This document shows positions 9,649 through 18,250 of a DNA stretch of 64,000 nucleotides, piece after piece. The stretch is from an uncultured Ruminococcus sp. (GTDB lineage Bacteria; Bacillota; Clostridia; Oscillospirales; Ruminococcaceae). The notes under the pieces are model-generated. The model worked only from the letters and a program-made list of their open reading frames with translations. It ran no database searches and was not told the origin of the DNA. Location of the stretch: assembly GCA_910584195.1 (NCBI GenBank), contig CAJTYV010000003.1, forward strand, positions 149,490 through 213,489, given 5' to 3'. Within the stretch, counting starts at the first letter, position 1. Each line of letters starts with the position of its first letter. The position numbers were made by a program, and so were the translations under genes.

Positions 9649-12600
9649 TTAATTACCTTGTTTTGCAAGGAAATCTTCAATACTATCTTTTCCGCCTGTT
9701 GATACGTGGGAATAGTAAGCCAGTATCATTGAAGCGTCCGAAGAATCTATTTTTCCGTCCTTGTTAAGGTCGGCAAGCTTTGCCGCAGTCTCCGAAAGGA
9801 CGCTGTTTTTGCCTGTGGAAAGCTGCGCGTACTCTGCCAGCACAAGCGATGCGTCCGAGGAATCTACCTTGCCGTCACTGTTGACGTCGCCGAGTATATC
9901 TTTTGTGGGAGCTTCTGAAAATTCCTTCAAATCAACCGTATAGAAATTTATACTTTGATTTTCCTTATCCGCAACCGCCCATTTAAGCGTATAATCATCA
10001 ACTATCGGCTGAACAGAGGTATCGGAAAGTCTTGCGCCGTATATTCCTGTTTCGTGTCTCAGAATGTTTCCGCACTCGTCTGTAACAACATATCTTATAC
10101 TATCGAATTTGTCATTTACGAATTTTTCCCAGAGTACGCAGTAAGAACCGTCAGCAAGCGTAACGACCTTTACTTGTCCTGCCTTTTCGGTTTCATTACA
10201 TTCCGTAAGCCATACTATATTATAATTGGCAGTTTCTCCTGTTTCAACGTCAACTCGTTCCTCACCTGCAAGGTCTGATGCTGTATCTGCTAATGATTGG
10301 TCTGTTAATTTCAAAAATACATCAAAATTACCTGTTCTTAAATTTGACCATCCATAATATTCCATAGATGAGTAAACGCGTTCGGATTTTCCGACAACAG
10401 CATGCGTAGTAACGCTTTTCGCCAAACCGCCCATATGTAGATATGTATTGTTTCCGTCAATGTGCTTATCGTTAGTTCCGTATTGTCCGCTTGCACTGAA
10501 TAATACTTTATATCCATTATCTGCAAGATAATCTGTTTCAACTTTATTATCCGATACATGATAGCTGTTGAAGTTAATACCTCTTCCCACATCGGCATCT
10601 CCTTTTTGGATTCCGGCAAATCCGTAATCTGTAGCGATCAGCGAAACACCAAATGAATGACTACCCTCCCAGTCACTGAATTCAAGCAATTCCATAGTAT
10701 TTTTATCTATTGCAGCAAATTCAGAACCCTGATGATTACGTCCGTCCCCCCCTTTTGTCCACTCCGTATCAAAAAAGCAGCCAATTACATTGTCTTTTAC
10801 AGCCATACTTGCGTTACCCGAAGAAAACGGGTACTGCGCCTCCGATGTTGTTATGGGGATTCCACAGCGACCAAGAATATTTCCGTTCAGGTCATATTTC
10901 ATAATAACAAGATTTTCAGTATTCTTTTCCTGTTCTTCTTCAATAATATCCTTAGAAATATCGTATCCCCAAAGAACATATAAATTATCATTCTCATCAA
11001 TAGCTGCAGCTCCAAAAGTAAAGCCGTCATTTTCAATAGTAACAGGCTTTGTATCTGTATTTTCAGAAAACAAAGTAATTGAATTTTTGTATCCGCATAT
11101 AGCATAAATGTTTCCTTTGCTGTCTTTACATTCATTCAATCTGCCATCTATGGTTGTAAAATTCCATGAAGTTTCGTTGTTTATTGTGCAGTAATCAATG
11201 TATGTTTCATAAGATTTACTTTTTGCAATATTGGATTTATCATTTTCTGATTCTGTAATGTCATATTTCAGTTTCGGTCTTTGCCAACCTACCATTTTTC
11301 TGTTGTATTTTTTTGCATACACATTTGCGGTTGAGTTTTCGTAGCCGTAAATTGCGGCGGTATTGCTGATTGTGTATTCACTATTTTCAATTTTACAAAC
11401 GGGATTGTAAATGGTAATTTTAGTCAGGCTTGTGCAATATGAAAATGCTCCAAAACCAATACTTGTAACGCTGTTTGGTATGATGATCTCTGTTAGTCCA
11501 TGACAGGAAGAAAACACATAATTCTCAATTCTTGTAACGCTATTGGGCAAGTTGATCTCTGTTAGTCCTGTGCAACCTCTAAATGCAAGTCCGCCAATAC
11601 TTGTAACGCTGTCTGGCAAATTGATCTCTGTCAGTCCTGTGCAACCGCTAAAAGCCTCTTTACCAATACTTGTAACTCCGTTGGGTATGGTAATTTCATT
11701 AAGTTTTTTACAAGACGAAAATGCTCCGTTTCCAATGCGTGTAACGCTGTCGGGGATAGTTACTGAAGAAAGGTTATAGCAGTAAGCAAACGCGCTGTCG
11801 CCAACGCTTGTAACAGGCACGCCGTCAATTTCAGCAGGAATATCAATATCTATAGGTGAGCCGTTGTAACCAGTTATCTCAATGTGGTCGCCATAATTTT
11901 CATATTTAAAAGCTCTTTCTATCGGAACTTCGCCAAGGGTTACAAATTTTCTATCATAATTTTGGGCATATGCCTGTGCAGTTGAGTTGTAATAGCCATA
12001 AATTGCGGCAGAATCATTTATTGTAATGTTATCATCGTAAATTTCACAATTCTGACCGAGTAAGGTGATTTTTGTCATTCCTGTACAGCGATTGAATGCT
12101 GCCCTCCCAATACTTGTAACACTTTCGGGAATTGTGATCTCTGTCAGTCCTGTGCAGCTTATAAATGCGCTACCACCAATACTTATAACACTGTTGGGGA
12201 TAATTAACTCTGTCAGTTCGGTGCAGTTCTGAAATGCACATGTGCCAATATTTGTTACGCTATCTGGTATTGTAATCTCGGTCAGTCCTGTACAATTATA
12301 AAAAGCGTAACTTCCGATACTCGTAACACTATTGGGTATGGTGATTTGTGTCAGTCCTGTGCATTTATAAAAAGCATGACTCCCAATGCTTGTAACGCTG
12401 TCAGGAATAACTACATCACCTGAGTAGATTTTACAGTCAATTAAAATTCCATTTATGATAAGAAAGGAATTTTCTGCCCATTGAGATTCAAGCCATGGGG
12501 TTTCATAAAACGCCTTATTGCCAATCTCTGTAACGCTATCAGGAATTGTGATTCCTGTCAGTTCTGTGCAACCCTGAAATGCACCTGTGCCAATATTTGT

Positions 12601-13392
12601 TACGCTGTTAGGAATGATGAGTTCTGTCAAACTTGTGCAATTTTCAAATGCACTGTTACCAATACTTGTAACGCTGTTAGGCATGGTAATTTCAGTTAGT
12701 CCTGCACATTCTGAAAACGCATAGTCACAAATATTTGTAACTCCGTCAGGTATGGTAATCTCTGTCAGGCTTGTGCATTTACAAAACGCACCGTAGCTAA
12801 TTGTTTTAATGCTGTCGGGCATGGTGATTTCTGACAGGCTTGTGCAGTTATTGAACGCAAATTCGGAAATATATGTAACGCTGTTAGGTATGATAATTTC
12901 TGTTAGTCCTGTGCAGCTACTAAATGCGCTATCACCAATATTTGTAATGCTGTTAGGTATAGTGATTTCAGTTAGTCCTGCACATCCTGAAAACACATAG
13001 TCACAAATATTTGTAACTCCGTCAGGTATGGTGATTCCTGTCAGCTTTGAGCATTTACAAAATGCTCTTTCCTCAATACTTGTAACACTGTCTGGAATTG
13101 TAATCTCTTTCAGTCTTATGCAGTTTTCAAATACACTACCACCAATACCTTTAACCGGCACACCGTCAATTTCGGCAGGAATAACAACCGATGTTGCCAA
13201 TTTGTCACAAAATGAAATTTCTATGTGGTCGCCATAATTTTTATATTTAAGTTGTTCATAAGTTCCCTCTGTGTAATCATCCGCACTTGCCGTAATGGCT
13301 GTATTATCCGCAGTTTTTCCGACAACAGACGGCATAATCGCACCCATAACACAAACAGCCATAATCCCTGCAATGACTCTCTTGAAATTCAT
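9649..13392 (-). CDS. Giant secreted BspA-type leucine-rich-repeat protein with C-terminal dockerin
   Basis: Secreted protein of 1247 residues. A Sec signal peptide (about 1-38, with VIAGIMAVCVMGAIMPSVVG) is followed by a first block of about 18 LRR_5/BspA repeats. The 23-residue unit reads roughly CTGLTEITIPNSVTSIG..AF. A short linker around residues 440-500, a second block of about eight repeats, and a non-repeat region (about 700-1130) with beta-rich, propeller-like segments follow. The C-terminal dockerin has two calcium loops, DVNSDGKVDSSDAS and DLNKDGKIDSSDAS, the plug-in module for cellulosome cohesins. The DNA repeats are nearly identical, implying recent expansion or homogenisation. 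It starts 12 bases after the ecfA1 stop with its own AAAGGGG site. A role in adhesion or substrate binding is inferred, not shown. Confidence 0.88.
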   Translation of the reverse strand: MNFKRVIAGIMAVCVMGAIMPSVVGKTADNTAITASADDYTEGTYEQLKYKNYGDHIEISFCDKLATSVVIPAEIDGVPVKGIGGSVFENCIRLKEITIPDSVTSIEERAFCKCSKLTGITIPDGVTNICDYVFSGCAGLTEITIPNSITNIGDSAFSSCTGLTEIIIPNSVTYISEFAFNNCTSLSEITMPDSIKTISYGAFCKCTSLTEITIPDGVTNICDYAFSECAGLTEITMPNSVTSIGNSAFENCTSLTELIIPNSVTNIGTGAFQGCTELTGITIPDSVTEIGNKAFYETPWLESQWAENSFLIINGILIDCKIYSGDVVIPDSVTSIGSHAFYKCTGLTQITIPNSVTSIGSYAFYNCTGLTEITIPDSVTNIGTCAFQNCTELTELIIPNSVISIGGSAFISCTGLTEITIPESVTSIGRAAFNRCTGMTKITLLGQNCEIYDDNITINDSAAIYGYYNSTAQAYAQNYDRKFVTLGEVPIERAFKYENYGDHIEITGYNGSPIDIDIPAEIDGVPVTSVGDSAFAYCYNLSSVTIPDSVTRIGNGAFSSCKKLNEITIPNGVTSIGKEAFSGCTGLTEINLPDSVTSIGGLAFRGCTGLTEINLPNSVTRIENYVFSSCHGLTEIIIPNSVTSIGFGAFSYCTSLTKITIYNPVCKIENSEYTISNTAAIYGYENSTANVYAKKYNRKMVGWQRPKLKYDITESENDKSNIAKSKSYETYIDYCTINNETSWNFTTIDGRLNECKDSKGNIYAICGYKNSITLFSENTDTKPVTIENDGFTFGAAAIDENDNLYVLWGYDISKDIIEEEQEKNTENLVIMKYDLNGNILGRCGIPITTSEAQYPFSSGNASMAVKDNVIGCFFDTEWTKGGDGRNHQGSEFAAIDKNTMELLEFSDWEGSHSFGVSLIATDYGFAGIQKGDADVGRGINFNSYHVSDNKVETDYLADNGYKVLFSASGQYGTNDKHIDGNNTYLHMGGLAKSVTTHAVVGKSERVYSSMEYYGWSNLRTGNFDVFLKLTDQSLADTASDLAGEERVDVETGETANYNIVWLTECNETEKAGQVKVVTLADGSYCVLWEKFVNDKFDSIRYVVTDECGNILRHETGIYGARLSDTSVQPIVDDYTLKWAVADKENQSINFYTVDLKEFSEAPTKDILGDVNSDGKVDSSDASLVLAEYAQLSTGKNSVLSETAAKLADLNKDGKIDSSDASMILAYYSHVSTGGKDSIEDFLAKQGN

Positions 13393-13404
13393 AATATTTC
13401 CCCT

Positions 13405-14250
13405 TTAATTAAACAAATTCATAATGCCTGATACACATTCTTCTTCCGTAATAATATCTTCGGGCATATCGAATCCTGCCTTTTTAAGCTCCCATGCAAG
13501 CTCTGTGACCTGAGGAACGTCAAGTCCGATAGCTTTGACTTTATCCACCTGCGAGAACACGGCTCTCGGAGTATCGTCGAGAATAACCCTGCCCTTATCC
13601 ATTACAACCACGCGTCCGCACTGAGCCGCTTCGTCCATATAATGAGTTATAAGTACGATAGTAATGCCGTGATCGCGGTTCATGCGCTTTATAACAGCCA
13701 TTACCTCACGGCGTCCCTGCGGATCAAGCATAGCCGTAGGCTCGTCAAGGATAATACATTTCGGCTTCATTGCGATGATACCGGCAATAGCTACTCTTTG
13801 CTTTTGTCCGCCCGAAAGCTGAGCCGGAGAGTGCAGGCGGTAATCGTACATATTAACGTCTTTCAGCGCTTCATCAACACGCCTGCGCATTTCCTCATAC
13901 GGTACGCCAAGATTTTCAAGAGCAAAAGCTACATCCTCCTCAACGACAGACGAAACTATCTGATTATCGGGATTCTGAAAAACCATTCCGGCACGGCAGC
14001 GCAGATCGTAAATTTTCTCCTCGTCTGCGGTATTGATGCCGTCCACCGTAACTGTTCCCGATGTAGGAACAAGTATTCCGTTGATATGCTTTGCAAGGGT
14101 AGACTTTCCCGAACCGTTATGTCCGAGTATCGCCGTAAATTCGCCCTCTTTTATGGTCAGATCCACGCCCTTCAGCACTTCAACAGGTTCGCTTCCCTCG
14201 TCTGACGGGTAACTGAAATACAGATTTTTTATTTCGATTATATTGCTCAT
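13405..14250 (-). CDS. ecfA1: ECF transporter ATPase EcfA1
   Basis: First ATPase subunit of the ECF module. Walker A GHNGSGKST (about 43-51), Q-loop FQNPDNQIVSSVVEEDVAF, signature LSGGQKQRVAIAG, Walker B CIILDEPTAMLDP and switch histidine ITHYMDEA are all intact. The FQNPDNQ and VEEDVAFALEN motifs mark it as EcfA1. AAAGGA precedes the ATG. It is the promoter-proximal gene of the split ECF operon and is immediately followed by the LRR-dockerin gene. Confidence 0.93.
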   Translation of the reverse strand: MSNIIEIKNLYFSYPSDEGSEPVEVLKGVDLTIKEGEFTAILGHNGSGKSTLAKHINGILVPTSGTVTVDGINTADEEKIYDLRCRAGMVFQNPDNQIVSSVVEEDVAFALENLGVPYEEMRRRVDEALKDVNMYDYRLHSPAQLSGGQKQRVAIAGIIAMKPKCIILDEPTAMLDPQGRREVMAVIKRMNRDHGITIVLITHYMDEAAQCGRVVVMDKGRVILDDTPRAVFSQVDKVKAIGLDVPQVTELAWELKKAGFDMPEDIITEEECVSGIMNLFN

Positions 14251-14276
14251 TTATTTCCTTTCAAAAAAAAGCGGCA

Positions 14277-15140
14277 TTACTTCTCCCATATTGCCGTTGA
14301 ACCGCACGGGAGCGTCATTCCCGTTGAAAGTACAGGCAGACCTATTTCATCGAAGGTCACTCTTCCGCCGAATCTGTCAGTCAACGTACTTCCGAGGATA
14401 TATCCCATAACAGAGGGAGAAAGTCCCGTGGTATAGCTGTTTATCAGGAAAAACAGCGGTTTGTCCGAAAGTATTTCCGAACACAGCTTAACAAGGTCGT
14501 ACACACTGTTTTCAAGCTTCCATATTTCACCGTTTGAACCGCGTCCGTAAGAGGGTGGATCCATAATTACAGCATCGTATTTTCTGCCGCGCCTTATCTC
14601 CCTTGCAACAAATTTCTCACAGTCGTCTACGATCCAGCGTATGGGCTTTTCCGAAAGTCCCGAAGCGGCAGCGTTTTCTCTCGCCCACTGAACCATGCCC
14701 TTTGAAGCGTCCACATGACACACGGAAGCTCCGGCTGCGGCACAAGCAAGGGTCGCTCCGCCTGTGTATGCGAAAAGATTCAGCACGTTTATCCCGCGCC
14801 CCGAAGCGCGTATTTTTTCAGTCATGAAATCCCAGTTTACCGCCTGTTCGGGAAAAAGCCCCGTGTGCTTGAAGCCGGTGGGCTTTATGTTAAAGGTAAG
14901 CTCTTTGTAATTTACAGTCCAGCCGTCGGGAAGTCTCCTGCGGAACTCCCATTTACCGCCGCCCTGATTTGAGCGGTGATAGTGTCCGTCTGCGTTTCTC
15001 CACAGAGGGTCTTTTTTGTCGGTTTTCCAAATTATCTGCGGGTCGGGTCTAACGAGACTTATATTGCCCCATTTTTCAAGTTTTTCTCCGTCCGAGGTAT
15101 CAATTATTCTGTAATCGTGCCAGTTTTCAGCGGTTCTCAA
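14277..15140 (-). CDS. Class I SAM-dependent RNA methyltransferase (RlmI/RlmL-like)
   Basis: Probable S-adenosylmethionine-dependent methyltransferase of 287 residues. The N-terminal third has the DYRIIDTSDGEKLEKWG and KELTFNIKPTGFKHTGLFPEQAVNW features of the Methyltrans_SAM family that includes rRNA cytosine methyltransferases. The Rossmann core shows NLFAYTGGATLACAAAGA (motif I) and CHVDAS (acidic end of strand 2). YDAVIMDPPSYGRG is the DPPSYG catalytic motif. It lacks the PUA domain of RlmI. The start is TTG at 15140, directly after the phosphohexomutase stop. The exact RNA target is unknown. Confidence 0.8.
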   Translation of the reverse strand: MRTAENWHDYRIIDTSDGEKLEKWGNISLVRPDPQIIWKTDKKDPLWRNADGHYHRSNQGGGKWEFRRRLPDGWTVNYKELTFNIKPTGFKHTGLFPEQAVNWDFMTEKIRASGRGINVLNLFAYTGGATLACAAAGASVCHVDASKGMVQWARENAAASGLSEKPIRWIVDDCEKFVAREIRRGRKYDAVIMDPPSYGRGSNGEIWKLENSVYDLVKLCSEILSDKPLFFLINSYTTGLSPSVMGYILGSTLTDRFGGRVTFDEIGLPVLSTGMTLPCGSTAIWEK

Positions 15141-15141
15141 A

Positions 15142-16497
15142 TCAATCTCTCATTTCTAATCTATCTTTTATAGTTTCGGCAATATGCAGCGCCATTTTAT
15201 TTATGGCGGAAAAATCCCTGCCCTCGATGCGTATTCTGATAACAGGCTCTTTTCCGGTTTCACGAACTATAACGCGTCCCTCTTCCCCGAGAATGCTCTC
15301 AAATTCGTCTATAACGCTTGTTATGGCGCGGTCATTCTTCCAGACCTCGCGGAAATTTTTTTCTATGGGAACATTTATCATTACCTGCGGAGACTTTTCT
15401 ATAACTGACGCAAGCTCGCTCATTTTTCTGCCTGAAGCTTTCATAGCCTCCAGCAGGCGTATTCCCGTAAGCTGACCGTCTGCGGATGGGGCGTCATCGG
15501 GAAAAATTATACTGCCTGACGGGTCGCCGCCGATACTGAAACCGCATTCCAGCATACGCCGCATCATGCCTCTTTCTCCGGTAGGAGCAGATGCAGTGCC
15601 TATTCCGTTTTCTCGTGCAAAGCGGAGCAATCCGAGATTGTTCGCCTGAGTTACAAGAATAGAATTGTTGCGGAGAGTACCCTGAGCTTTCATATGCTCG
15701 GCACAAACAGCCATTATAACATCTCCGTCGACTAAAGAGCCCTCCTCGTCTACAGCAAGACAGCGTTCGCCGCCGCCGTCAAAAGCAATTCCGCATTGGC
15801 AGTTATTCTCTGTAACGCAGGTCATAAGTGATTCTATTTTTGTACTTCCGCTGGAGTTTATATTAAGTCCGTCCGGAGTATTCCCCATCATCACAACCTC
15901 TGCGCCAAGGGCGGTAAAGAGCTTTTCGGCAGTAAGCGAAGCTGCACCGTTTGCGCAGTCCACAGCAATTTTTATATCACTAAGATCGGCAGGAGCGATT
16001 TCTTTCAGATGTTCCGCATACTCGTCAGCAGCCGTTTCGCATTGGAGTATCCTGCCGTATCTTTTGCGCTGTTTAGGTTCAAGTTTATCGGGATCATCAA
16101 TAATAAGCCGTTCCATTTCCTCCTCGCGGTCGTCTCCGAGACGATAACCGTAAGAAGAAAACATCTTTATTCCGCTGAATTCCGCGCCCACATAAGACGC
16201 TGTTATCATGATTCCTCCGCATGCTTCACGCTGCTTTATTTGCCAAGCAAGGGCAGGTACGGGAATTTCCCCCAAAAGCTCGGCATCTGCTCCCATTGAA
16301 CAGATACCGGCACAGAGAGCCGCTTCGATAGTATCCGACGAGCTGCGCATATCCTTGCCTATAAGTATTTTTGCAGATTTTTCCTTATGCGAAGCAAGAA
16401 CCTTTGCCGCCGCGCGACCTATCTGCATGGCAAGTTCGCACGTAATTTCCGTTACCGCGATTCCCCTCATTCCGTTTTTTCCGAATATTCTGCCCAT
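15142..16497 (-). CDS. Divergent phosphohexomutase (GlmM/phosphoglucomutase superfamily)
   Basis: Four-domain alpha-D-phosphohexomutase of 451 residues, the superfamily that interconverts sugar-1- and sugar-6-phosphates. The N-terminus FGKNGMRGIA matches the usual FGTDGVRG. The phosphoserine loop reads MITASYVGAEFSGIK, keeping the catalytic Ser at 101 but replacing the usual HNP after it. The metal loop reads DGGGERC instead of DGDADR (two of three Mg-binding Asp altered). The sugar loop is GGDPSGS instead of GEQSGH, and the phosphate loop RETGKEP instead of RPSGTEP. The fold is clear, but the activity may be weak, altered or lost. AGGTGAT precedes the ATG. It ends 1 base before the methyltransferase start. 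Confidence 0.75.
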   Translation of the reverse strand: MGRIFGKNGMRGIAVTEITCELAMQIGRAAAKVLASHKEKSAKILIGKDMRSSSDTIEAALCAGICSMGADAELLGEIPVPALAWQIKQREACGGIMITASYVGAEFSGIKMFSSYGYRLGDDREEEMERLIIDDPDKLEPKQRKRYGRILQCETAADEYAEHLKEIAPADLSDIKIAVDCANGAASLTAEKLFTALGAEVVMMGNTPDGLNINSSGSTKIESLMTCVTENNCQCGIAFDGGGERCLAVDEEGSLVDGDVIMAVCAEHMKAQGTLRNNSILVTQANNLGLLRFARENGIGTASAPTGERGMMRRMLECGFSIGGDPSGSIIFPDDAPSADGQLTGIRLLEAMKASGRKMSELASVIEKSPQVMINVPIEKNFREVWKNDRAITSVIDEFESILGEEGRVIVRETGKEPVIRIRIEGRDFSAINKMALHIAETIKDRLEMRD

Positions 16498-16515
16498 AGC
16501 CGTATCACCTGCCTG

Positions 16516-16968
16516 TTATTTTACTTTATATATAGCTAATTTTTTGCAATTTGCGAAAATTTTTTCAGCCGAATCGTAATATTTTACAGTCGGACAACTG
16601 TTATACCTGTTGTAGACGCGTATACTGCCGCCCTCGTTCACACAGAAAACGGTGTGTATCGAGGACAAAAACGGTTTGCCCGTCCAAGAGGAAATAATGA
16701 AAGCCTTTGCATCTTCCGCTGATCTTACACGCCTACAGTCCGCGCCGAAATGTTTCAGGGCTCTGCCGATGCAGTAGACATTGCACCCGAAAAGTCCGAA
16801 CAGTACGCAGTATCGCCGCATATAACGGCTCACGCGCTCAACAGTTATTTTGCTGCCGAGATATTCAAGAGCGTTGCAAACTGCAATGACCTCGCAGCCG
16901 TTGAAGCTCATGCGGAAAAGTCCGTATTTAATTTTGGAAACATCTCCCAAAGCCTGCCCGTTTATCAT
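16516..16968 (-). CDS. Small C39/papain-like cysteine peptidase-like protein
   Basis: Protein of 150 residues without signal peptide. NGCEVIAVCNALEYLG (Cys near 25) resembles the catalytic-cysteine helix of C39-like/papain-like peptidases. HTVFCVNEGGSIRVYNRYN (His near 105) resembles the His strand followed by an Asx residue. The overall length matches the BtrH-like/C39-like single domain. No partner peptide or transporter is adjacent; it sits between the phosphohexomutase and ruvB. It could be a degenerate or non-proteolytic member. GGAG lies just upstream of the ATG. Confidence 0.5.
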   Translation of the reverse strand: MINGQALGDVSKIKYGLFRMSFNGCEVIAVCNALEYLGSKITVERVSRYMRRYCVLFGLFGCNVYCIGRALKHFGADCRRVRSAEDAKAFIISSWTGKPFLSSIHTVFCVNEGGSIRVYNRYNSCPTVKYYDSAEKIFANCKKLAIYKVK

Positions 16969-16980
16969 AAAAACTCCATG

Positions 16981-17160
16981 TTAAGGCAATACCGCACAGA
17001 GATAGTGCGTCAGATACGAAGTCAGATTTTTTGTCAGGTTACACAGAAATTTTGCAGTCATACTGACGTATGTCAAGAAATTTCTGTGCAAGATGACGGA
17101 AAATATGCGAGTAGATGACGTGCTAAACTGTCAGGTGTGCTTTGTGCGGTGTTGCCTTAA
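16981..17160. repeat. Interspersed hairpin repeat, family 1, copy F
   Basis: Element of about 180 bases with perfect-looking outer arms, TTAAGGCAATACCGCACA at the left and TGTGCGGTGTTGCCTTAA at the right. Inside lies a second stem pairing CACAGAAATTT with AAATTTCTGTG, enclosing the hairpin CATACTGACGTATG (17059-17072). The right arm supplies the TAA stop codon of ruvB, so the element abuts the gene exactly. It fills the whole gap between ruvB and the C39-like gene. Confidence 0.8.
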
Positions 17161-18218
17161 GGAAGCGTGAGCTGACCGTCGTCCCTTGACTTTTCCTGCT
17201 CGGGAGGCAGTATGCCAAGATGCTCATACGCAAGACGCGTGGCAACGCGTCCGCGCGGAGTACGTCCCAAAAAGCCGAGCTGCATCAGGAACGGCTCGCA
17301 TATATCTTCAAGAGTTACCGATTCTTCGCCTATTGCCGCCGCAAGCGTTTCAAGTCCCACAGGTCCGCCTCCGTAACCCTTGATTATCATTGAAAGCATA
17401 CGTCTGTCAAGACTGTCAAGTCCCAGTCCGTCTATTTCAAGGCGGCTTAGAGCTATGGACGCTATCTCCTTTGTGATACAGCCGTTTCCCATAACATCGG
17501 CAAAATCGCGCACACGCTTCAGCAGTCTGTTTGCGATTCGAGGCGTACCTCTTGCACGTCCGGCTATCTCCTCCGCGCCGTCACCCTCGCAGGGAATGCC
17601 GAGTATCATTGCGCTTCTGCGGATAATATCCGTAAGCTGCTCTTTATTATAAAGCTCCAGACGCTCGATAACGCCGAACCTGTCTCTGAGCGGTGCGGAA
17701 AGCTGTCCTGCGCGCGTAGTCGCTCCGATAAGCGTAAACGGCTTCAGATCCATGCGTATCGAACGCGCAGACGGACCTTTTCCTATAATTATATCAATTA
17801 CTCTGTCCTCAAGAGCCGGATAAAGAAGCTCTTCTACAGGGCGCGAAAGGCGGTGTATCTCGTCAATGAAAAGCACATCGTTATCGTTAAGTCCCGTAAG
17901 CAGCGAAACAAGATCCCCGGGTTTTTCAATTGCGGGCCCGGTAGTTACGCGGAGATTAACTCCCATTTCATGAGCAATTATTGACGACAGCGTGGTCTTT
18001 CCCAAACCGGGAGGTCCGTAAAGGAGAACATGATCGAGCGGTTCGCCCCTGCCTTTAGCTGCTTTGATATATATGGCTATTTTCTCCTTGACTTTTTCCT
18101 GTCCGATATATTCGTGAAGGCTTTGCGGACGGAGACTGACCTCGGCGTCGCCGTCCTCAGCGATATTCTCGGGGGAAACTACCCTCGGTGCAAATTCCAT
18201 TTCTTCGGTATGTATCAT
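17157..18218 (-). CDS. ruvB: Holliday junction branch-migration helicase RuvB
   Basis: Hexameric AAA+ motor that drives branch migration with RuvA. Residues show RPQSLHEYIGQEKVKE, Walker A GPPGLGKTT (about 68-76), Walker B LFIDEIHRL, sensor 1 LIGATTRAG, arginine finger APLRDRFG and the C-terminal winged helix with PFLMQLGFLGRTPRGR. Length 353 is normal. AAAGGGGGAAC precedes the ATG. It lies downstream of ruvC, ruvA and an SseB-like gene on the same strand; its stop codon is formed by a family-1 repeat arm. Confidence 0.97.
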   Translation of the reverse strand: MIHTEEMEFAPRVVSPENIAEDGDAEVSLRPQSLHEYIGQEKVKEKIAIYIKAAKGRGEPLDHVLLYGPPGLGKTTLSSIIAHEMGVNLRVTTGPAIEKPGDLVSLLTGLNDNDVLFIDEIHRLSRPVEELLYPALEDRVIDIIIGKGPSARSIRMDLKPFTLIGATTRAGQLSAPLRDRFGVIERLELYNKEQLTDIIRRSAMILGIPCEGDGAEEIAGRARGTPRIANRLLKRVRDFADVMGNGCITKEIASIALSRLEIDGLGLDSLDRRMLSMIIKGYGGGPVGLETLAAAIGEESVTLEDICEPFLMQLGFLGRTPRGRVATRLAYEHLGILPPEQEKSRDDGQLTLP

Positions 18219-18250
18219 AAGTTCCCCCTTTATCTGACGACAATCGTGAA

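Noticed and set aside
11400..13100. Many short direct repeats considered as CRISPR or VNTR outside a gene
   Set aside because: They keep one open frame of 23-residue LRR units with signal peptide and dockerin; they are protein repeats.
15494..15706. Small frames opposite the phosphohexomutase, and similar short frames across the window
   Set aside because: They are antisense or out-of-frame shadows of conserved genes without start signals.
16981..17160. Element with inverted arms considered as an insertion sequence
   Set aside because: It is about 180 bases and has no coding capacity for a transposase; it is recorded as a repeat instead.
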